This document shows, piece after piece, positions 44,493 through 53,714 of a DNA stretch of 64,000 nucleotides. The DNA comes from JBBQLG01 sp038327655 (GTDB taxonomy: Bacteria > Bacteroidota > Bacteroidia > Cytophagales > Spirosomataceae), in the NCBI GenBank assembly GCA_038327655.1, contig JBBQLG010000008.1, positions 1 to 64,000 of the forward strand, written 5' to 3'. A program made the translations under genes and the position numbers. How positions within the stretch are numbered: position 1 is the first letter of the stretch; each line of letters opens with the position of its first letter. The notes under the pieces were generated by a model that was not told the origin of the DNA, did not search any database, and worked only from the letters and a program-made list of their open reading frames with translations.

Positions 44493-45281
44493 TTATTTCA
44501 GTTCGGACAAGGCTTCGTCAATTTCTTCTTCGCACACCGGATTATAGTCATCTTCCTGGTAATTGCCCCGCTCGACGCGCAGGCCTTTCAGGAAAAAGGC
44601 CGCATCCCGAAAGGCCGTTTTCGCTTCGACCCGGCGGTTTAAAGCCAGCAACGCCTTACCCCGGTAGTACTGTGCCAGTGCCGAGCGGTTGAAATTCTCA
44701 ACGGCTTTATCCAGATCGGTCAGTGCTTTTTCGGGTTGATTCACCGCTAAATAACTGACAGCGCGGTTGATGAAGTAGCGGTAATTGACCCACTTGCTCC
44801 CGTGCTTCAGATCAATTGGGTCGATGCCGCACGACATTTGTTCGATGGCTTTCGTATGGTCGCCCAGTTGCTGGTACGTCAGGCCCCGCAGATAACTGAC
44901 GGGATTATTCCCTTCGATATCGTCAAAATTAGGTGTCAGGGCATCATACGCGTTAAAATGACGGATGGCGCGGGGATAATCGTGGAGGTAATTCAGGTAC
45001 ATATAACCGACCTGCCCATGCTCCTTTGGATTCGTAGCCGCCCGTAGCTCCAATAAAGTAGCCGCCTGTTCGTACTGCCGGGAAAAAGTGTAGTCGAGTG
45101 TTCTGAACCGGAGGTCTTTTGCCGTATCCACCTGAGTCTGCCACCGGCGACTGCCCAAAAACAGTACCGGCTTTTGCTGCCCGTTCTGGCGCAGCAGCCG
45201 TACCGTGCCATTCAGCAACTGTTCGCCGTCCTGCGCCAGCCCTGCGTACGGAAACAACAGTAGAAACAGCCAGCTTTTCAT
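44493..45281 (-). CDS. Secreted tetratricopeptide-repeat protein
   Basis: 262 residues with a short signal peptide (LLLFPYAGLAQ). Several TPR-like helix pairs span about 75-235 (YPRAIRHFNAYDAL, GDHTKAIEQMSCGI, PEKALTDLDKAVENF, ALAQYYRGKALLAL). TPRs bind partner proteins; which one is unknown. The start overlaps the upstream gene's stop by four bases. Confidence 0.75.
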   Translation of the reverse strand: MKSWLFLLLFPYAGLAQDGEQLLNGTVRLLRQNGQQKPVLFLGSRRWQTQVDTAKDLRFRTLDYTFSRQYEQAATLLELRAATNPKEHGQVGYMYLNYLHDYPRAIRHFNAYDALTPNFDDIEGNNPVSYLRGLTYQQLGDHTKAIEQMSCGIDPIDLKHGSKWVNYRYFINRAVSYLAVNQPEKALTDLDKAVENFNRSALAQYYRGKALLALNRRVEAKTAFRDAAFFLKGLRVERGNYQEDDYNPVCEEEIDEALSELK

Positions 45282-46342
45282 AAAAAAACATCAGTTAGCC
45301 GACCGTCCTTTACCCGAACCGTCAGGGTAATCGCCTGATCGGCCGGGGAGTCATCGGATTTGAAAAATACGGTACGCAACCGTTCGCGGCAGATCGTCAG
45401 CAGTTGGGTGGTAATGCGGGTATCGAACGTACAGCGTTGGTAGTCTTCGTCCAGTTCCGTTAGGGTGAATAAACTCGTTTCACCCGCGCAGTTGATGACG
45501 AACCGAATCTGAATCACACCCGTTTGACCGGCCTGTTCAACCGGCTGATAGCAGCCATTCACGATTTTTTGCACCGCATACCGCTTGGAAAGCGAAGCAC
45601 CGGAAAAACCGGAGGTCTGTACAACAAAGCAGTTGTCGCATGTCTGAAAACCCGTTGCCCGGCACGAGTCGCCCGGCGGCAAGGCCCGAACCCGTTGAAA
45701 CGTCTCGGTAGCGATGCGCTGTCCGTTCCAGCCCGTTGCCCGAAACGCGCTGTTGGCTGCACTCACCACCTGCCAGAGCGGTTTGTACTGCCCGTCGGTC
45801 GTATGGGAACTGCCCTGCATCAGGATAAACACCGATTGACCCAGCCGTGCCAGTCGCCAGTGATGCACCGTGCGTTGCCCCGTTTTGCGATGTTCTAAGC
45901 AGACGCGGCCGTTTTGGTGAAAATGAACAACCGTACTATCTGTTTGCCAGGCAAAACCCGCCAGCGTTTTGTGCGCAGCCGCCGAATCGACAGGAAAGTC
46001 ATGAAACCGGCGAAAGAGCATCGGAAACGCCTTGCCAATGCGGAGGGTATCCATTTGCAACCGGATTAAACCGGGGGCGAAACGGGTTGTGTCGAGTCGC
46101 AGCGTATCGCCAAAAACCGCCCAGGTCGCCGTGCGGGGTAGAGTCGTTGGATCGACCAGTCCAAGCCGGTACGTGCCATCGGGTTGCAGGTCGAGGTACG
46201 TCGGCAGGGGACAGTACGTGTTTATATCCAGCTCAGTGTGTACGCCAATCCAGATGCCGGTCAGTTGCGCACGGGTAAGCGACTGGCCAAAAACGGACCA
46301 GCTACTTACCACCAGCCACCAACCGACGAGCCAGCTTTTCAT
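45278..46342 (-). CDS. Secreted protein of unknown function
   Basis: 354 residues with a signal peptide (SSWSVFGQ). The first part (about 25-190) has lipocalin-like strands (LTGIWIGV, GTYRLGLVDP, TWAVFGDTLRLD). The last 100 residues look faintly like a TonB C-terminal or related alpha/beta module (GVIQIRFVINCAGETSLFTL). It overlaps moxR by four bases at its start and the TPR gene by four at its end. No function is claimed. Confidence 0.65.
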   Translation of the reverse strand: MKSWLVGWWLVVSSWSVFGQSLTRAQLTGIWIGVHTELDINTYCPLPTYLDLQPDGTYRLGLVDPTTLPRTATWAVFGDTLRLDTTRFAPGLIRLQMDTLRIGKAFPMLFRRFHDFPVDSAAAHKTLAGFAWQTDSTVVHFHQNGRVCLEHRKTGQRTVHHWRLARLGQSVFILMQGSSHTTDGQYKPLWQVVSAANSAFRATGWNGQRIATETFQRVRALPPGDSCRATGFQTCDNCFVVQTSGFSGASLSKRYAVQKIVNGCYQPVEQAGQTGVIQIRFVINCAGETSLFTLTELDEDYQRCTFDTRITTQLLTICRERLRTVFFKSDDSPADQAITLTVRVKDGRLTDVFL

Positions 46343-47313
46343 CGCGGCACCTCGATTTGCTTCAGCAACTGGGCAATCACCTCATCGGCGGTGCCGCCTT
46401 CCATTTCGCGTTCGGGCGTGAGCAGTACCCGGTGGCGCAGTACCGATGCCGCCAGTTCCTGAATGTCTTCGGGGGTTACGAAATCGCGGCCCCGGATGGT
46501 GGCTAAGGCTTTGGCACTGTTCAGCAACGCAACCGATGCGCGGGGTGAGGCCCCCAGATAGAGTGATTTGTTGGCGCGGGTGCTGCGGACAATCTGGGCA
46601 ATGTACTCGAACAGTTTATCCTCGATGTGGACCTGATGCACTTTCGCCCGCAGAGCCGCCAACTGCTCCGGCGACAGTACCGACCGCACAGCCTCGACGG
46701 CATCGGTCAGGTTCCGGCGTTCGTGGTGGCCGCGCAAAATGGCGACTTCATCGGCCGCGTCGGGGTAGCCGATCACGACTTTGAACAGGAATCGGTCCAA
46801 CTGCGCTTCGGGCAGGCGATACGTCCCTTCCTGCTCGATGGGGTTTTGCGTGGCCAGCACCATAAACGGTTCGGCGAGTTTATAGGTGGTACCGTCGTTG
46901 GTGATCTGCCGCTCTTCCATCACCTCAAACAGCGCCGATTGGGTCTTGGCCGGGGCGCGGTTGATCTCGTCGATCAGGACAATGTTGGCGAAAATCGGGC
47001 CGGGCTTAAACTCGAAATCCGTCAGTTTCGGGCTGAATACCGACGTACCCAGCACATCCGACGGCATCAGGTCGGGCGTAAACTGAATCCGGCTGAAGCG
47101 GGTCGAGATGGTTTTAGCCAGTAATTTCGCGGTCAGGGTTTTAGCTACGCCCGGTACGCCTTCGAGCAGGACATGGCCATCGGCTAAGAGTGCGGTCAGC
47201 AGTAAATCGACCGTTTGCTGCTGACCAACGAGTACGGTACTCATTTCAGCACGGATGGCGTCGATAGCCGTTTTCAGGTCCTGTAAGTCAATTCTGGTTT
47301 CGTAGGGTTGCAT
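46339..47313 (-). CDS. MoxR-family AAA ATPase
   Basis: 324 residues. Walker A GVPGVAKTLTAK near 54, Walker B VLIDEINRAPAK near 113, sensor-1 VLATQNPIEQEGTYRLPEAQ near 155 and a C-terminal lid domain. MoxR ATPases act as chaperones with DUF58/von Willebrand A partners; the expected DUF58 gene is in the same run, four genes downstream. Transcribed downstream of the DUF4350 gene, across the repeat element at 47316-47575. Confidence 0.9.
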   Translation of the reverse strand: MQPYETRIDLQDLKTAIDAIRAEMSTVLVGQQQTVDLLLTALLADGHVLLEGVPGVAKTLTAKLLAKTISTRFSRIQFTPDLMPSDVLGTSVFSPKLTDFEFKPGPIFANIVLIDEINRAPAKTQSALFEVMEERQITNDGTTYKLAEPFMVLATQNPIEQEGTYRLPEAQLDRFLFKVVIGYPDAADEVAILRGHHERRNLTDAVEAVRSVLSPEQLAALRAKVHQVHIEDKLFEYIAQIVRSTRANKSLYLGASPRASVALLNSAKALATIRGRDFVTPEDIQELAASVLRHRVLLTPEREMEGGTADEVIAQLLKQIEVPR

Positions 47314-47315
47314 GG

Positions 47316-47575
47316 ACCGCGATTTTCAAAGGATTTAAACTGATTGAACAGGATTTTGCTTTACGAATTCCAGAAGCCTAATCGAACTAAAACAGGATTT
47401 TGGACTGTGATTCCTGAAAGTTTGATTAGACTAAAATAGGATTTTGCACTGTGACTATTTAGCATCTTGATTGAACTAAAACAGGATTTTGCAGGGTGCG
47501 TCAAGCCACATAGGTCCACATTCAGAGACATACAAAATCTTGTTTAATCCGTTTGAATCCTTTAAAAATCGCGGT
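47316..47575. repeat. Inverted-repeat element with internal 44-45 bp tandem repeats
   Basis: Outer arms 47316-47357 and 47534-47575 are reverse complements at 37 of 42 positions. Between them, motif AAAACAGGATTTTG or a close variant ends at 47358, 47402, 47446 and 47491, a period of 44, 44 and 45 bases. The right arm overlaps the last codons and stop of the DUF4350 gene; the left arm begins three bases from the moxR start codon. It looks like a small non-coding repeat or miniature element. Confidence 0.75.
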
Positions 47576-48758
47576 TAAAGGTTTCAATGGCGTGGCTCAA
47601 GCCTAACAACTCATATTCCGACAGTAACGTACTCCGCTGAGCCGCCCGGATTTGCCGGACAAGGTCGGTTACTTCGTCGGCGGGGGCACCGCTTTTGCGG
47701 GTTAGCGTTTCGGTAAATTCTTTGTCCAGCACGTTCGTGTTCAGATGATACCGCTCGCGGAGGTGGGCCAGAAAATACTGAATCTTTTTACGGGTCATGT
47801 TGTCGTGGTCGCCCTGCTGAAAATACAGCCGCCCGATGGTATTGGCAAACTCCAGCGACGTGTTGCGGGGTGGCTCCACCACGGGAATGACGCGCTGGGT
47901 GCGTTTCCCGGCAAATAACGCGTACAGCAACACCGCCAGCAACGTCAGGTAATATGCCCAGGTCAGAGCGGGCTGCGTCAGGATATACCGGAAAATAGTC
48001 TGCTCCTCCTCATCGAAACGGCCCAGATTCTGATACTCGTCCCAGAAGGTACGCTGCGCGGGCAGGTACGACAGGGATTTAAACGCATAGTCGGACGCCC
48101 CGGGGTCGAGTACGTAATAATTGGTCAGGGCCAGCGGCAGGTTGTGGATCAAAAACGTCCCTTTTCCGTAACTGATCTTCAGGAAAACCGGCTCGTTGCG
48201 GGCGTTTCGGCCCAGCACCGTGATTGGGTACGGAGGCCGTTTTTTCGCCGTGTCGAGACGCAGGTAGTTGCGGCCATCGTCGTGCCGGAAATTATAGCCG
48301 CCGGGTTTGCGCAGGGTAGGATTGGTGAAATTGTTCAGCAGCGTTGTATCCCGCATGTTGTCTTCTTTGGCCTCTGCCCGGAAACCCAGCACCCGGCCCA
48401 GCGAATCGGGCAGTTCGTAGGCCGACACAAATACGGTATTGCCCCGCCGGACGTAGGCTAACAGTTCGCGCAGGTCGTTGTTGTCGGCGTTGAATGAATG
48501 GCAGATGGAGATATAATTGGTGCCGACGAGGGTCTTTTCCCGCGTCAGAAAATTGTACGGCGGTTCGCGCAGCAGTTCCGGTTTCGGGTTGCCCGGCACG
48601 GTCGGCAGCAGTTCGTACAACGCCCTGGTGCCAAACGGAATTTTATCCCGGTTGGTGTAGGTTGGCGTCCAGTTGATGGGCTTGGGCCGGTAGTACTCGA
48701 AAAGTGAATACGCTACCACCATCGCCAGCAAAATCAGGATATATTTATTGGATTTCAT
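47562..48758 (-). CDS. DUF4350 domain membrane protein
   Basis: 398 residues from ATG 48758. One N-terminal membrane helix (YILILLAMVVAYSLFEYY), a large non-cytoplasmic-looking domain with a class I glutamine-amidotransferase-like DUF4350 (FGTRALYELLP, YVRRGNTVFVSAYELP), a second membrane helix near 275 and a cytoplasmic helical C-terminus. Usual member of the SpoIIM/MoxR cluster. Its last five residues (FNRDF) and stop are formed by the arm of the 47316-47575 repeat. Confidence 0.8.
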   Translation of the reverse strand: MKSNKYILILLAMVVAYSLFEYYRPKPINWTPTYTNRDKIPFGTRALYELLPTVPGNPKPELLREPPYNFLTREKTLVGTNYISICHSFNADNNDLRELLAYVRRGNTVFVSAYELPDSLGRVLGFRAEAKEDNMRDTTLLNNFTNPTLRKPGGYNFRHDDGRNYLRLDTAKKRPPYPITVLGRNARNEPVFLKISYGKGTFLIHNLPLALTNYYVLDPGASDYAFKSLSYLPAQRTFWDEYQNLGRFDEEEQTIFRYILTQPALTWAYYLTLLAVLLYALFAGKRTQRVIPVVEPPRNTSLEFANTIGRLYFQQGDHDNMTRKKIQYFLAHLRERYHLNTNVLDKEFTETLTRKSGAPADEVTDLVRQIRAAQRSTLLSEYELLGLSHAIETFNRDF

Positions 48759-48802
48759 GGAAACGAACAGGGCGGCTACAGTCAAATCGAAAAATAGTCA
48801 GA

Positions 48803-49558
48803 TTAGGCCCGGACGCCGGGTGGCTGACTCAGGTTGGCCTTCCCGAACCGGCTGAACGCGTCTTGTATGGCCAGGAAATCGGTTTCGTCAATCGGGAAAT
48901 CGCCGTACCAGACAAACTCGAACCGGGTCGTTAATTGCTCAAACTCGGGCCGGAGGGCGGTATGGTCCAGTTCCTGCACGTACTGCCGGTTGGTCTTGTC
49001 GGGTTGCCAGTGAATCAGGTTCCGGTCGGTGAGTTGCTTCAGCGTTTGCAGGTACAGCAGCCGCACTGCCAGCCGGTAGTTGCGCCCGGTCACGGCTTCT
49101 TCGATGCGCTCCGTAAAACTGATTTCGTGAATGTTCTCGGTCAGGTTTTCATAATCCAGCGGGATTGATCCGGCCTTTTGGGGGAACAGAAAACTCAGCA
49201 CCTGGGCCTTGCGCAGCAGCCAGATTGCGAAGCCCGCAATGACGGCCAGCACCACGTATTGCCAAACATTCTGGTAAGCCCGGCTCCGCATAAAGTGGCG
49301 TACTTTGTCCCAAAACCAGTTCCATAAGCGGCCCAGCGTGTTTTTGGGTGGTTGGGCGTCCCGGTCGTACTGGTAGTCGTGGGCATTTTGCAAATCCTTC
49401 AGCCGGTCGGGGGCCGGGTAACGTACCCGCAGGGGCACCCTGTCGTTTTGCCCGACGTTTTCCCGAGGTCGTGCGGGCGATGGTTTGGGCGATTGGGCCT
49501 GAGCCGGGTTGGTGGTCAGCAGCCAGATCAGCAGCAGCCGGTTAATACTCCCCTTCAT
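48803..49558 (-). CDS. DUF4129 domain protein
   Basis: 251 residues from ATG 49558, overlapping the upstream gene by 17 bases. Signal peptide, a proline-rich linker, a membrane helix near 95-115 (YVVLAVIAGFAIWLL), and a C-terminal DUF4129 domain (AVRLLYLQTLKQLTDRNLIHW followed by TNRQYVQEL). The family appears in MoxR/transglutaminase clusters. Function not established. Confidence 0.8.
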   Translation of the reverse strand: MKGSINRLLLIWLLTTNPAQAQSPKPSPARPRENVGQNDRVPLRVRYPAPDRLKDLQNAHDYQYDRDAQPPKNTLGRLWNWFWDKVRHFMRSRAYQNVWQYVVLAVIAGFAIWLLRKAQVLSFLFPQKAGSIPLDYENLTENIHEISFTERIEEAVTGRNYRLAVRLLYLQTLKQLTDRNLIHWQPDKTNRQYVQELDHTALRPEFEQLTTRFEFVWYGDFPIDETDFLAIQDAFSRFGKANLSQPPGVRA

Positions 49559-50411
49559 CCTGCGCACGGGGAATAGGGGGTGGCGTACCAATTTGGTCGA
49601 TGGCCGAGAGCAAACCGGTACCTTCCTGCCGCTCGACTAAGTTAAAATACTGGAAGCCAACGGCTAATGCTACCAGGGCCGAAAGCAGTGAGCCGCCTAC
49701 TATCGCTATTGTCTGCGCAACGATGGGCACAAACTCGGGTAGTTCGGGTGCCACGCGCATCGTTTTCAGAATGGTGAGCACCCCGGCCGGCAACGAAAAT
49801 GCCAGCCCCGTAATGAGCACAATGAGAACCATCACGAAAATCAATCCCAATGTAGACCACCATTTGTTCTGAATCAGGGCAAAGCAGCGGCTAATGGCTT
49901 CCATTAATCCTACACCCTCAAAGGCAATGACGGCCAGCCCCAGCGAGAGGGGCACGGAAACATAGACGCCGGGGACAATCAGGAACAAAAAGCCCACCAC
50001 GATCAGTAGTCCGCTGATGAACGAAAAGCCCAGACTCTGCAACAAAGCCGCCTGTACTTCCTGCCACACCTCGCCGATCGGGACGGGGCCACCCTGGTTG
50101 CGGTTGTACACTTTCAGGTGCGCGTAGACTGTCAGGCTGACCAGCACCCGCGACAAAACCGCAAACACGCTCATGAGCAGGTACGTGGGCGAAAATATAT
50201 TCTCGAAAGCCGCAAAGGGATTGTCGGGGTTAACCCGAACAACTTTCAGCAGGTTCGACTGGTAAATGCCGCCGGTGATACCGGCAAGCAGGGCGACAGG
50301 ACCGGCAATGTAGAGCAGGGCGATGCCCAGACTGCGAAACTGCTGCCCGGCATACGTAAAGGTCGCGTTGATTTTTTCGCCGAAATCGCGTTGTTGATAC
50401 AGAGGAATCAT
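49542..50411 (-). CDS. Polytopic membrane protein of the SpoIIM/MoxR cluster
   Basis: 289 residues with about six hydrophobic segments, arranged in pairs (near 33-55, 70-90, 130-165, 185-215, 235-255), and a short cytoplasmic end. No catalytic motif was seen. Its place between SpoIIM and DUF4129 genes, with overlaps on both sides (4 and 17 bases), makes it a standing member of this cluster; function unknown. Confidence 0.75.
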   Translation of the reverse strand: MIPLYQQRDFGEKINATFTYAGQQFRSLGIALLYIAGPVALLAGITGGIYQSNLLKVVRVNPDNPFAAFENIFSPTYLLMSVFAVLSRVLVSLTVYAHLKVYNRNQGGPVPIGEVWQEVQAALLQSLGFSFISGLLIVVGFLFLIVPGVYVSVPLSLGLAVIAFEGVGLMEAISRCFALIQNKWWSTLGLIFVMVLIVLITGLAFSLPAGVLTILKTMRVAPELPEFVPIVAQTIAIVGGSLLSALVALAVGFQYFNLVERQEGTGLLSAIDQIGTPPPIPRAQDEGEY

Positions 50412-51370
50412 TGAGGTTGGGAACGGGCTAAACGAATGGGATACAGAATAAAATACCAGATAATAAACCCTGCCGACACGGCGATGATGCCCGCACTGAC
50501 AACGGGGGGCAACGTAAGTCGGGTAATGAAACTTTCCAGAAAACCGGCCATAATAAAGATCGGTACTAAGCCAACGGCGATTTTAAGGCCCTGTTTGGCC
50601 CCGCGTTTAAACGAGGTGAGCCGCGAAAAGGTACCGGGAAACAGCAGGCTGTTGCCCAGCGTCAGGCCCGCACAACCGGCAATCACGATGGCCGAAATTT
50701 CGAGCGTCCCGTGAATCCAAATTTTGAGTATGGACGTCAGCAACAGGTGCTGTTCGTAGAAAAATCCCTGAAACGCACCGAGCATCACGCCGTTGTAGAA
50801 CAGCATGGCGATGGTGCCGAAGGAGGCAAAAATGCCCATTACGAACGCCCGGAACGACACGCCGATGTTGTTGAGCGTGATTTGCAGAAACATCGTGGCC
50901 TGATCGCTGCTGCCGTAGACACCCAGCGGATCGCCTTTTTTGATGTTCTCCAGCGTCATGTTCACGTAGCCATCGCCCAGAATGAGCCGCACAAACGTAG
51001 GGTCATTTACCTGCGAAAGCCAGCCCAGCGCGCAGGCCGTCATGAAAACGACGAATGAAACCAGCAGCAGCCGGTGCGACTGGTAAAAGAGCAGGGGCAG
51101 TTCGCGGGTCCAGAACGAGACAAAGCGGTTGCGGTCGTCGCGTTTGTTCTGCATTAGCCCCCGGTGCATCTGGGCGGCCACCCCGTTCAGGTACTTCGTG
51201 ACCTTGGCATCGGGGTAAAACGTCCGGGCGTAGGACAGGTCGTCGGTCAGCTCGATAAAATTGGTAACTAATTCATCGGGGTTGGGGCGGGCTGTTTGGT
51301 CATGGCCCGCACCGGTTTCGACGGCCTGCCACTTCTCCGTATTACGCTTAATGAAAACGGCTTCGCGCAT
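50408..51370 (-). CDS. Stage II sporulation protein M-like membrane protein
   Basis: 320 residues. A cytoplasmic helical N-terminus (about 1-100) is followed by five hydrophobic segments. The SpoIIM pattern appears in NNIGVSFRAFVMGIFASFG and FYEQHLLLTSILKIWIHGTLE. In Bacteroidota these genes lie with RDD and MoxR genes rather than sporulation genes; here RDD is divergent, 170 bases away. First gene of the minus-strand run. Confidence 0.85.
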   Translation of the reverse strand: MREAVFIKRNTEKWQAVETGAGHDQTARPNPDELVTNFIELTDDLSYARTFYPDAKVTKYLNGVAAQMHRGLMQNKRDDRNRFVSFWTRELPLLFYQSHRLLLVSFVVFMTACALGWLSQVNDPTFVRLILGDGYVNMTLENIKKGDPLGVYGSSDQATMFLQITLNNIGVSFRAFVMGIFASFGTIAMLFYNGVMLGAFQGFFYEQHLLLTSILKIWIHGTLEISAIVIAGCAGLTLGNSLLFPGTFSRLTSFKRGAKQGLKIAVGLVPIFIMAGFLESFITRLTLPPVVSAGIIAVSAGFIIWYFILYPIRLARSQPQ

Positions 51371-51539
51371 GAATCAAAGACGGCCTGTGTGGATGGCCTG
51401 TTTAGTTTTAGGTTTCAAAAGTTGGGCATTTGTCAACACAATTCAAACAACTATGTGGATAAGTCGTAAAACTTTTGACAAATCGGGCTGTACTGTCGAT
51501 TTTTGAGGAATTAACCACCGTTTAGCCCACCCTCCGTCC

Positions 51540-52238
51540 GTGTCAGTTGCTATTCAAACTTCCCAGAATGTGTTGCTGGAATACGAACCGGCCAGTATTG
51601 GCGATCGGATTCTGGCCACACTGCTCGATTATTTAGTTTTTTTTGGCTGGGTGATTCTGGTATTTGCCGTGCCCGTTGGCGTATTTAAGGTGCAGCCCAG
51701 TACGTTTTATGTGGTGCTCATGGCCCTGCCGCTGCTGCTCTATGACCTGCTTTGCGAATGGCTGCTGAACGGGCAGAGCATCGGTAAACTGGCCTTGGGT
51801 ATTCGCGTGGTCATGCTCGACGGCTCCCAACCCGGCCTCGGGGCCTACCTGCTTCGGTGGCTGCTCCGCATTGTCGATACCCAACTTATGGCGGGTTTGG
51901 TGGCCATCATCACCATTGCTGCCACCGGTCGCGGGCAGCGGCTCGGCGATCTGGCTGCAGGCACAACGGTAGTTAAAGTGGGCCGGAAAGTGGAACTATA
52001 TGAGGTCATGAACCAGACGGTCGATGAGAATCACGAAGTTGTTTTCCCCGAAGTCCGTCTGCTCACCGACCGGGATATTCACATTGTCCGTGAGTCCCTG
52101 AGCCGGGGAAATGAAGTTGTCTTGACACAAACCGCCGATAAAGTTAAAGCCGTAATTGGGGCGCAAACCATGTTGCCCGCCCGCCGTTTTCTGGAGTTGA
52201 TCGTCACCGATTACCAGTTTATGGCGTTAAAAGACTAA
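51540..52238 (+). CDS. RDD family membrane protein
   Basis: 232 residues, GTG start at 51540. RDD domain in the first 145 residues: PASIGDRILATLLDYLVFF, then LNGQSIGKLALGIRVV and RGQRLGDLAAGTTVV, with three to four hydrophobic segments. The C-terminal 85 residues are soluble. RDD proteins form small-molecule or ion-handling membrane modules. It faces away from SpoIIM and shares the 51371-51539 gap, which shows no gene. Confidence 0.85.
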   Translation: MSVAIQTSQNVLLEYEPASIGDRILATLLDYLVFFGWVILVFAVPVGVFKVQPSTFYVVLMALPLLLYDLLCEWLLNGQSIGKLALGIRVVMLDGSQPGLGAYLLRWLLRIVDTQLMAGLVAIITIAATGRGQRLGDLAAGTTVVKVGRKVELYEVMNQTVDENHEVVFPEVRLLTDRDIHIVRESLSRGNEVVLTQTADKVKAVIGAQTMLPARRFLELIVTDYQFMALKD

Positions 52239-52289
52239 CGTATCCCGAAGGTCGTCTTCCGGTGGTGCGGCATACCCACAGCTTTTATT

Positions 52290-53489
52290 ATGCAAGACTC
52301 CATCAAATCCCTCGCCCGGCAATATTCCGCCGATGTTGTGGCCACGCGCCGACATCTGCATGCGCACCCCGAACTGTCGTTTCACGAGCATAACACGGCC
52401 CGTTACGTGGCCGAACAACTGAAAGAAATCGGCCTGACGCCACAGGAAGGTGTCGCCAATACGGGCGTCGTGGCCCTGATCGAAGGCCGAAAAAATGGCG
52501 GTGCATCGGCGTCGCGGGTGGTCGGTCTCCGGGCCGACATGGATGCGCTGCCCATTCACGAAGCCAACAACGTCCCTTACAAATCGACGGTTGAGGGGGT
52601 GATGCATGCCTGCGGTCACGATGCCCACACGGCCTCGCTGCTCTGTTGCGCCCGCATCCTGAACGTGCTGCGCGATGAGTTTTCCGGCACAATCAAACTG
52701 GTGTTTCAACCCGCCGAGGAGAAAGCGCCCGGTGGTGCCTCGCTGATGATTCGGGAGGGCGTCCTGGAAAATCCCGCGCCGGTCAGCATGATTGGTCAGC
52801 ACGTAGCACCGAATATTCCGGTGGGCAAAATCGGCTTCCGCGAAGGGATGTATATGGCCAGTACCGACGAACTGTTCCTGACCGTTCACGGCAAGGGTGG
52901 CCACGGCGCCATGCCCGATTCGCTCATCGATCCGGTGCTGATCGCGTCGCACATCATCGTGGCGTTGCAGCAGATCATCAGCCGGAACCGCAAACCCGCC
53001 AATCCGTCGGTGCTGTCGTTCGGGCGGTTCATTGCCGACGGCGTAACGAATGTGATTCCCAACGACGTGACGATTCAGGGCACGTTCCGGTGCATGGATG
53101 AAGAGTGGCGCGAAGACGGGCTGCGCCGGATGAAAAAAATGGCCGAGGGCATGGCCGACGCGATGGGCGGCTCCTGTGACTTCGAGATCGTGAAAGGCTA
53201 CCCGTTCCTGAAAAACCACCCCGAACTCACCCGGCGGCTTCGTGCGGATACGGTCGCGTACATGGGTGCCGAAAACGTGGTTGACCTGGATTTGTGGATG
53301 GCGGGCGAAGACTTCGCTTTTTACTCGCAGGTGGTGGATTCATGCTTTTACCGGCTCGGCACCCGCAACGAAGCGCGGGGCATCATTTCCGGCGTTCATA
53401 CTCCCACGTTTGATTTAGACGAAGCCGCCTTAGAAACCGGCCCCGGCCTGATGGCGTGGTTAGCCGTGCAGGAACTGGCGAGGGGGTGA
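52290..53489 (+). CDS. M20D amidohydrolase (IAA-amino acid / hippurate hydrolase-like)
   Basis: 399 residues, no signal peptide. M20D motifs: RADMDALPIHE, MHACGHDAHTASLL (metal Cys/His) and VFQPAEEKAPGGA (Glu-Glu), then GGHGAMPD, and the last metal His in SGVHTPTFDLDE. Cytosolic enzymes of this type cleave amide-linked amino acids. A decayed fragment of a paralogue lies 1.9 kb downstream (55404-55555). Confidence 0.9.
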   Translation: MQDSIKSLARQYSADVVATRRHLHAHPELSFHEHNTARYVAEQLKEIGLTPQEGVANTGVVALIEGRKNGGASASRVVGLRADMDALPIHEANNVPYKSTVEGVMHACGHDAHTASLLCCARILNVLRDEFSGTIKLVFQPAEEKAPGGASLMIREGVLENPAPVSMIGQHVAPNIPVGKIGFREGMYMASTDELFLTVHGKGGHGAMPDSLIDPVLIASHIIVALQQIISRNRKPANPSVLSFGRFIADGVTNVIPNDVTIQGTFRCMDEEWREDGLRRMKKMAEGMADAMGGSCDFEIVKGYPFLKNHPELTRRLRADTVAYMGAENVVDLDLWMAGEDFAFYSQVVDSCFYRLGTRNEARGIISGVHTPTFDLDEAALETGPGLMAWLAVQELARG

Positions 53490-53714
53490 AGGGTAGGCAA
53501 GGTGTCGCGGAATTCTATTACCGATGGATAGGTAGTGTTGAGATGCTTTGCTTCTTTTTTGGAGTCGACATAACGTTTGGTAGTGAGATAGGTGATGCCC
53601 TCAAGAGTAAGCTCCTTTTAGTGCCGTTTTTTAAATTAAGATAGATTTAATTAGCTTTTTCGTAGGGCGAATAGTTATTTGGTGGTACCACTTTTGACTA
53701 TTTACACACGCACC

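Noticed and set aside
47340..47491. 44-45 bp spaced motif considered as a short CRISPR array
   Set aside because: Repeats are degenerate, only three to four units are present, the intervening sequence is itself similar between units, and no cas gene is near.
52227..53219. 330-residue open frame on the minus strand
   Set aside because: It is antisense to the M20D amidohydrolase; the sense frame has all catalytic motifs and the antisense protein has none.
53456..53644. 62-residue open frame after the M20D gene
   Set aside because: Overlaps the M20D end in another frame, has no family features and no start context; treated as intergenic.
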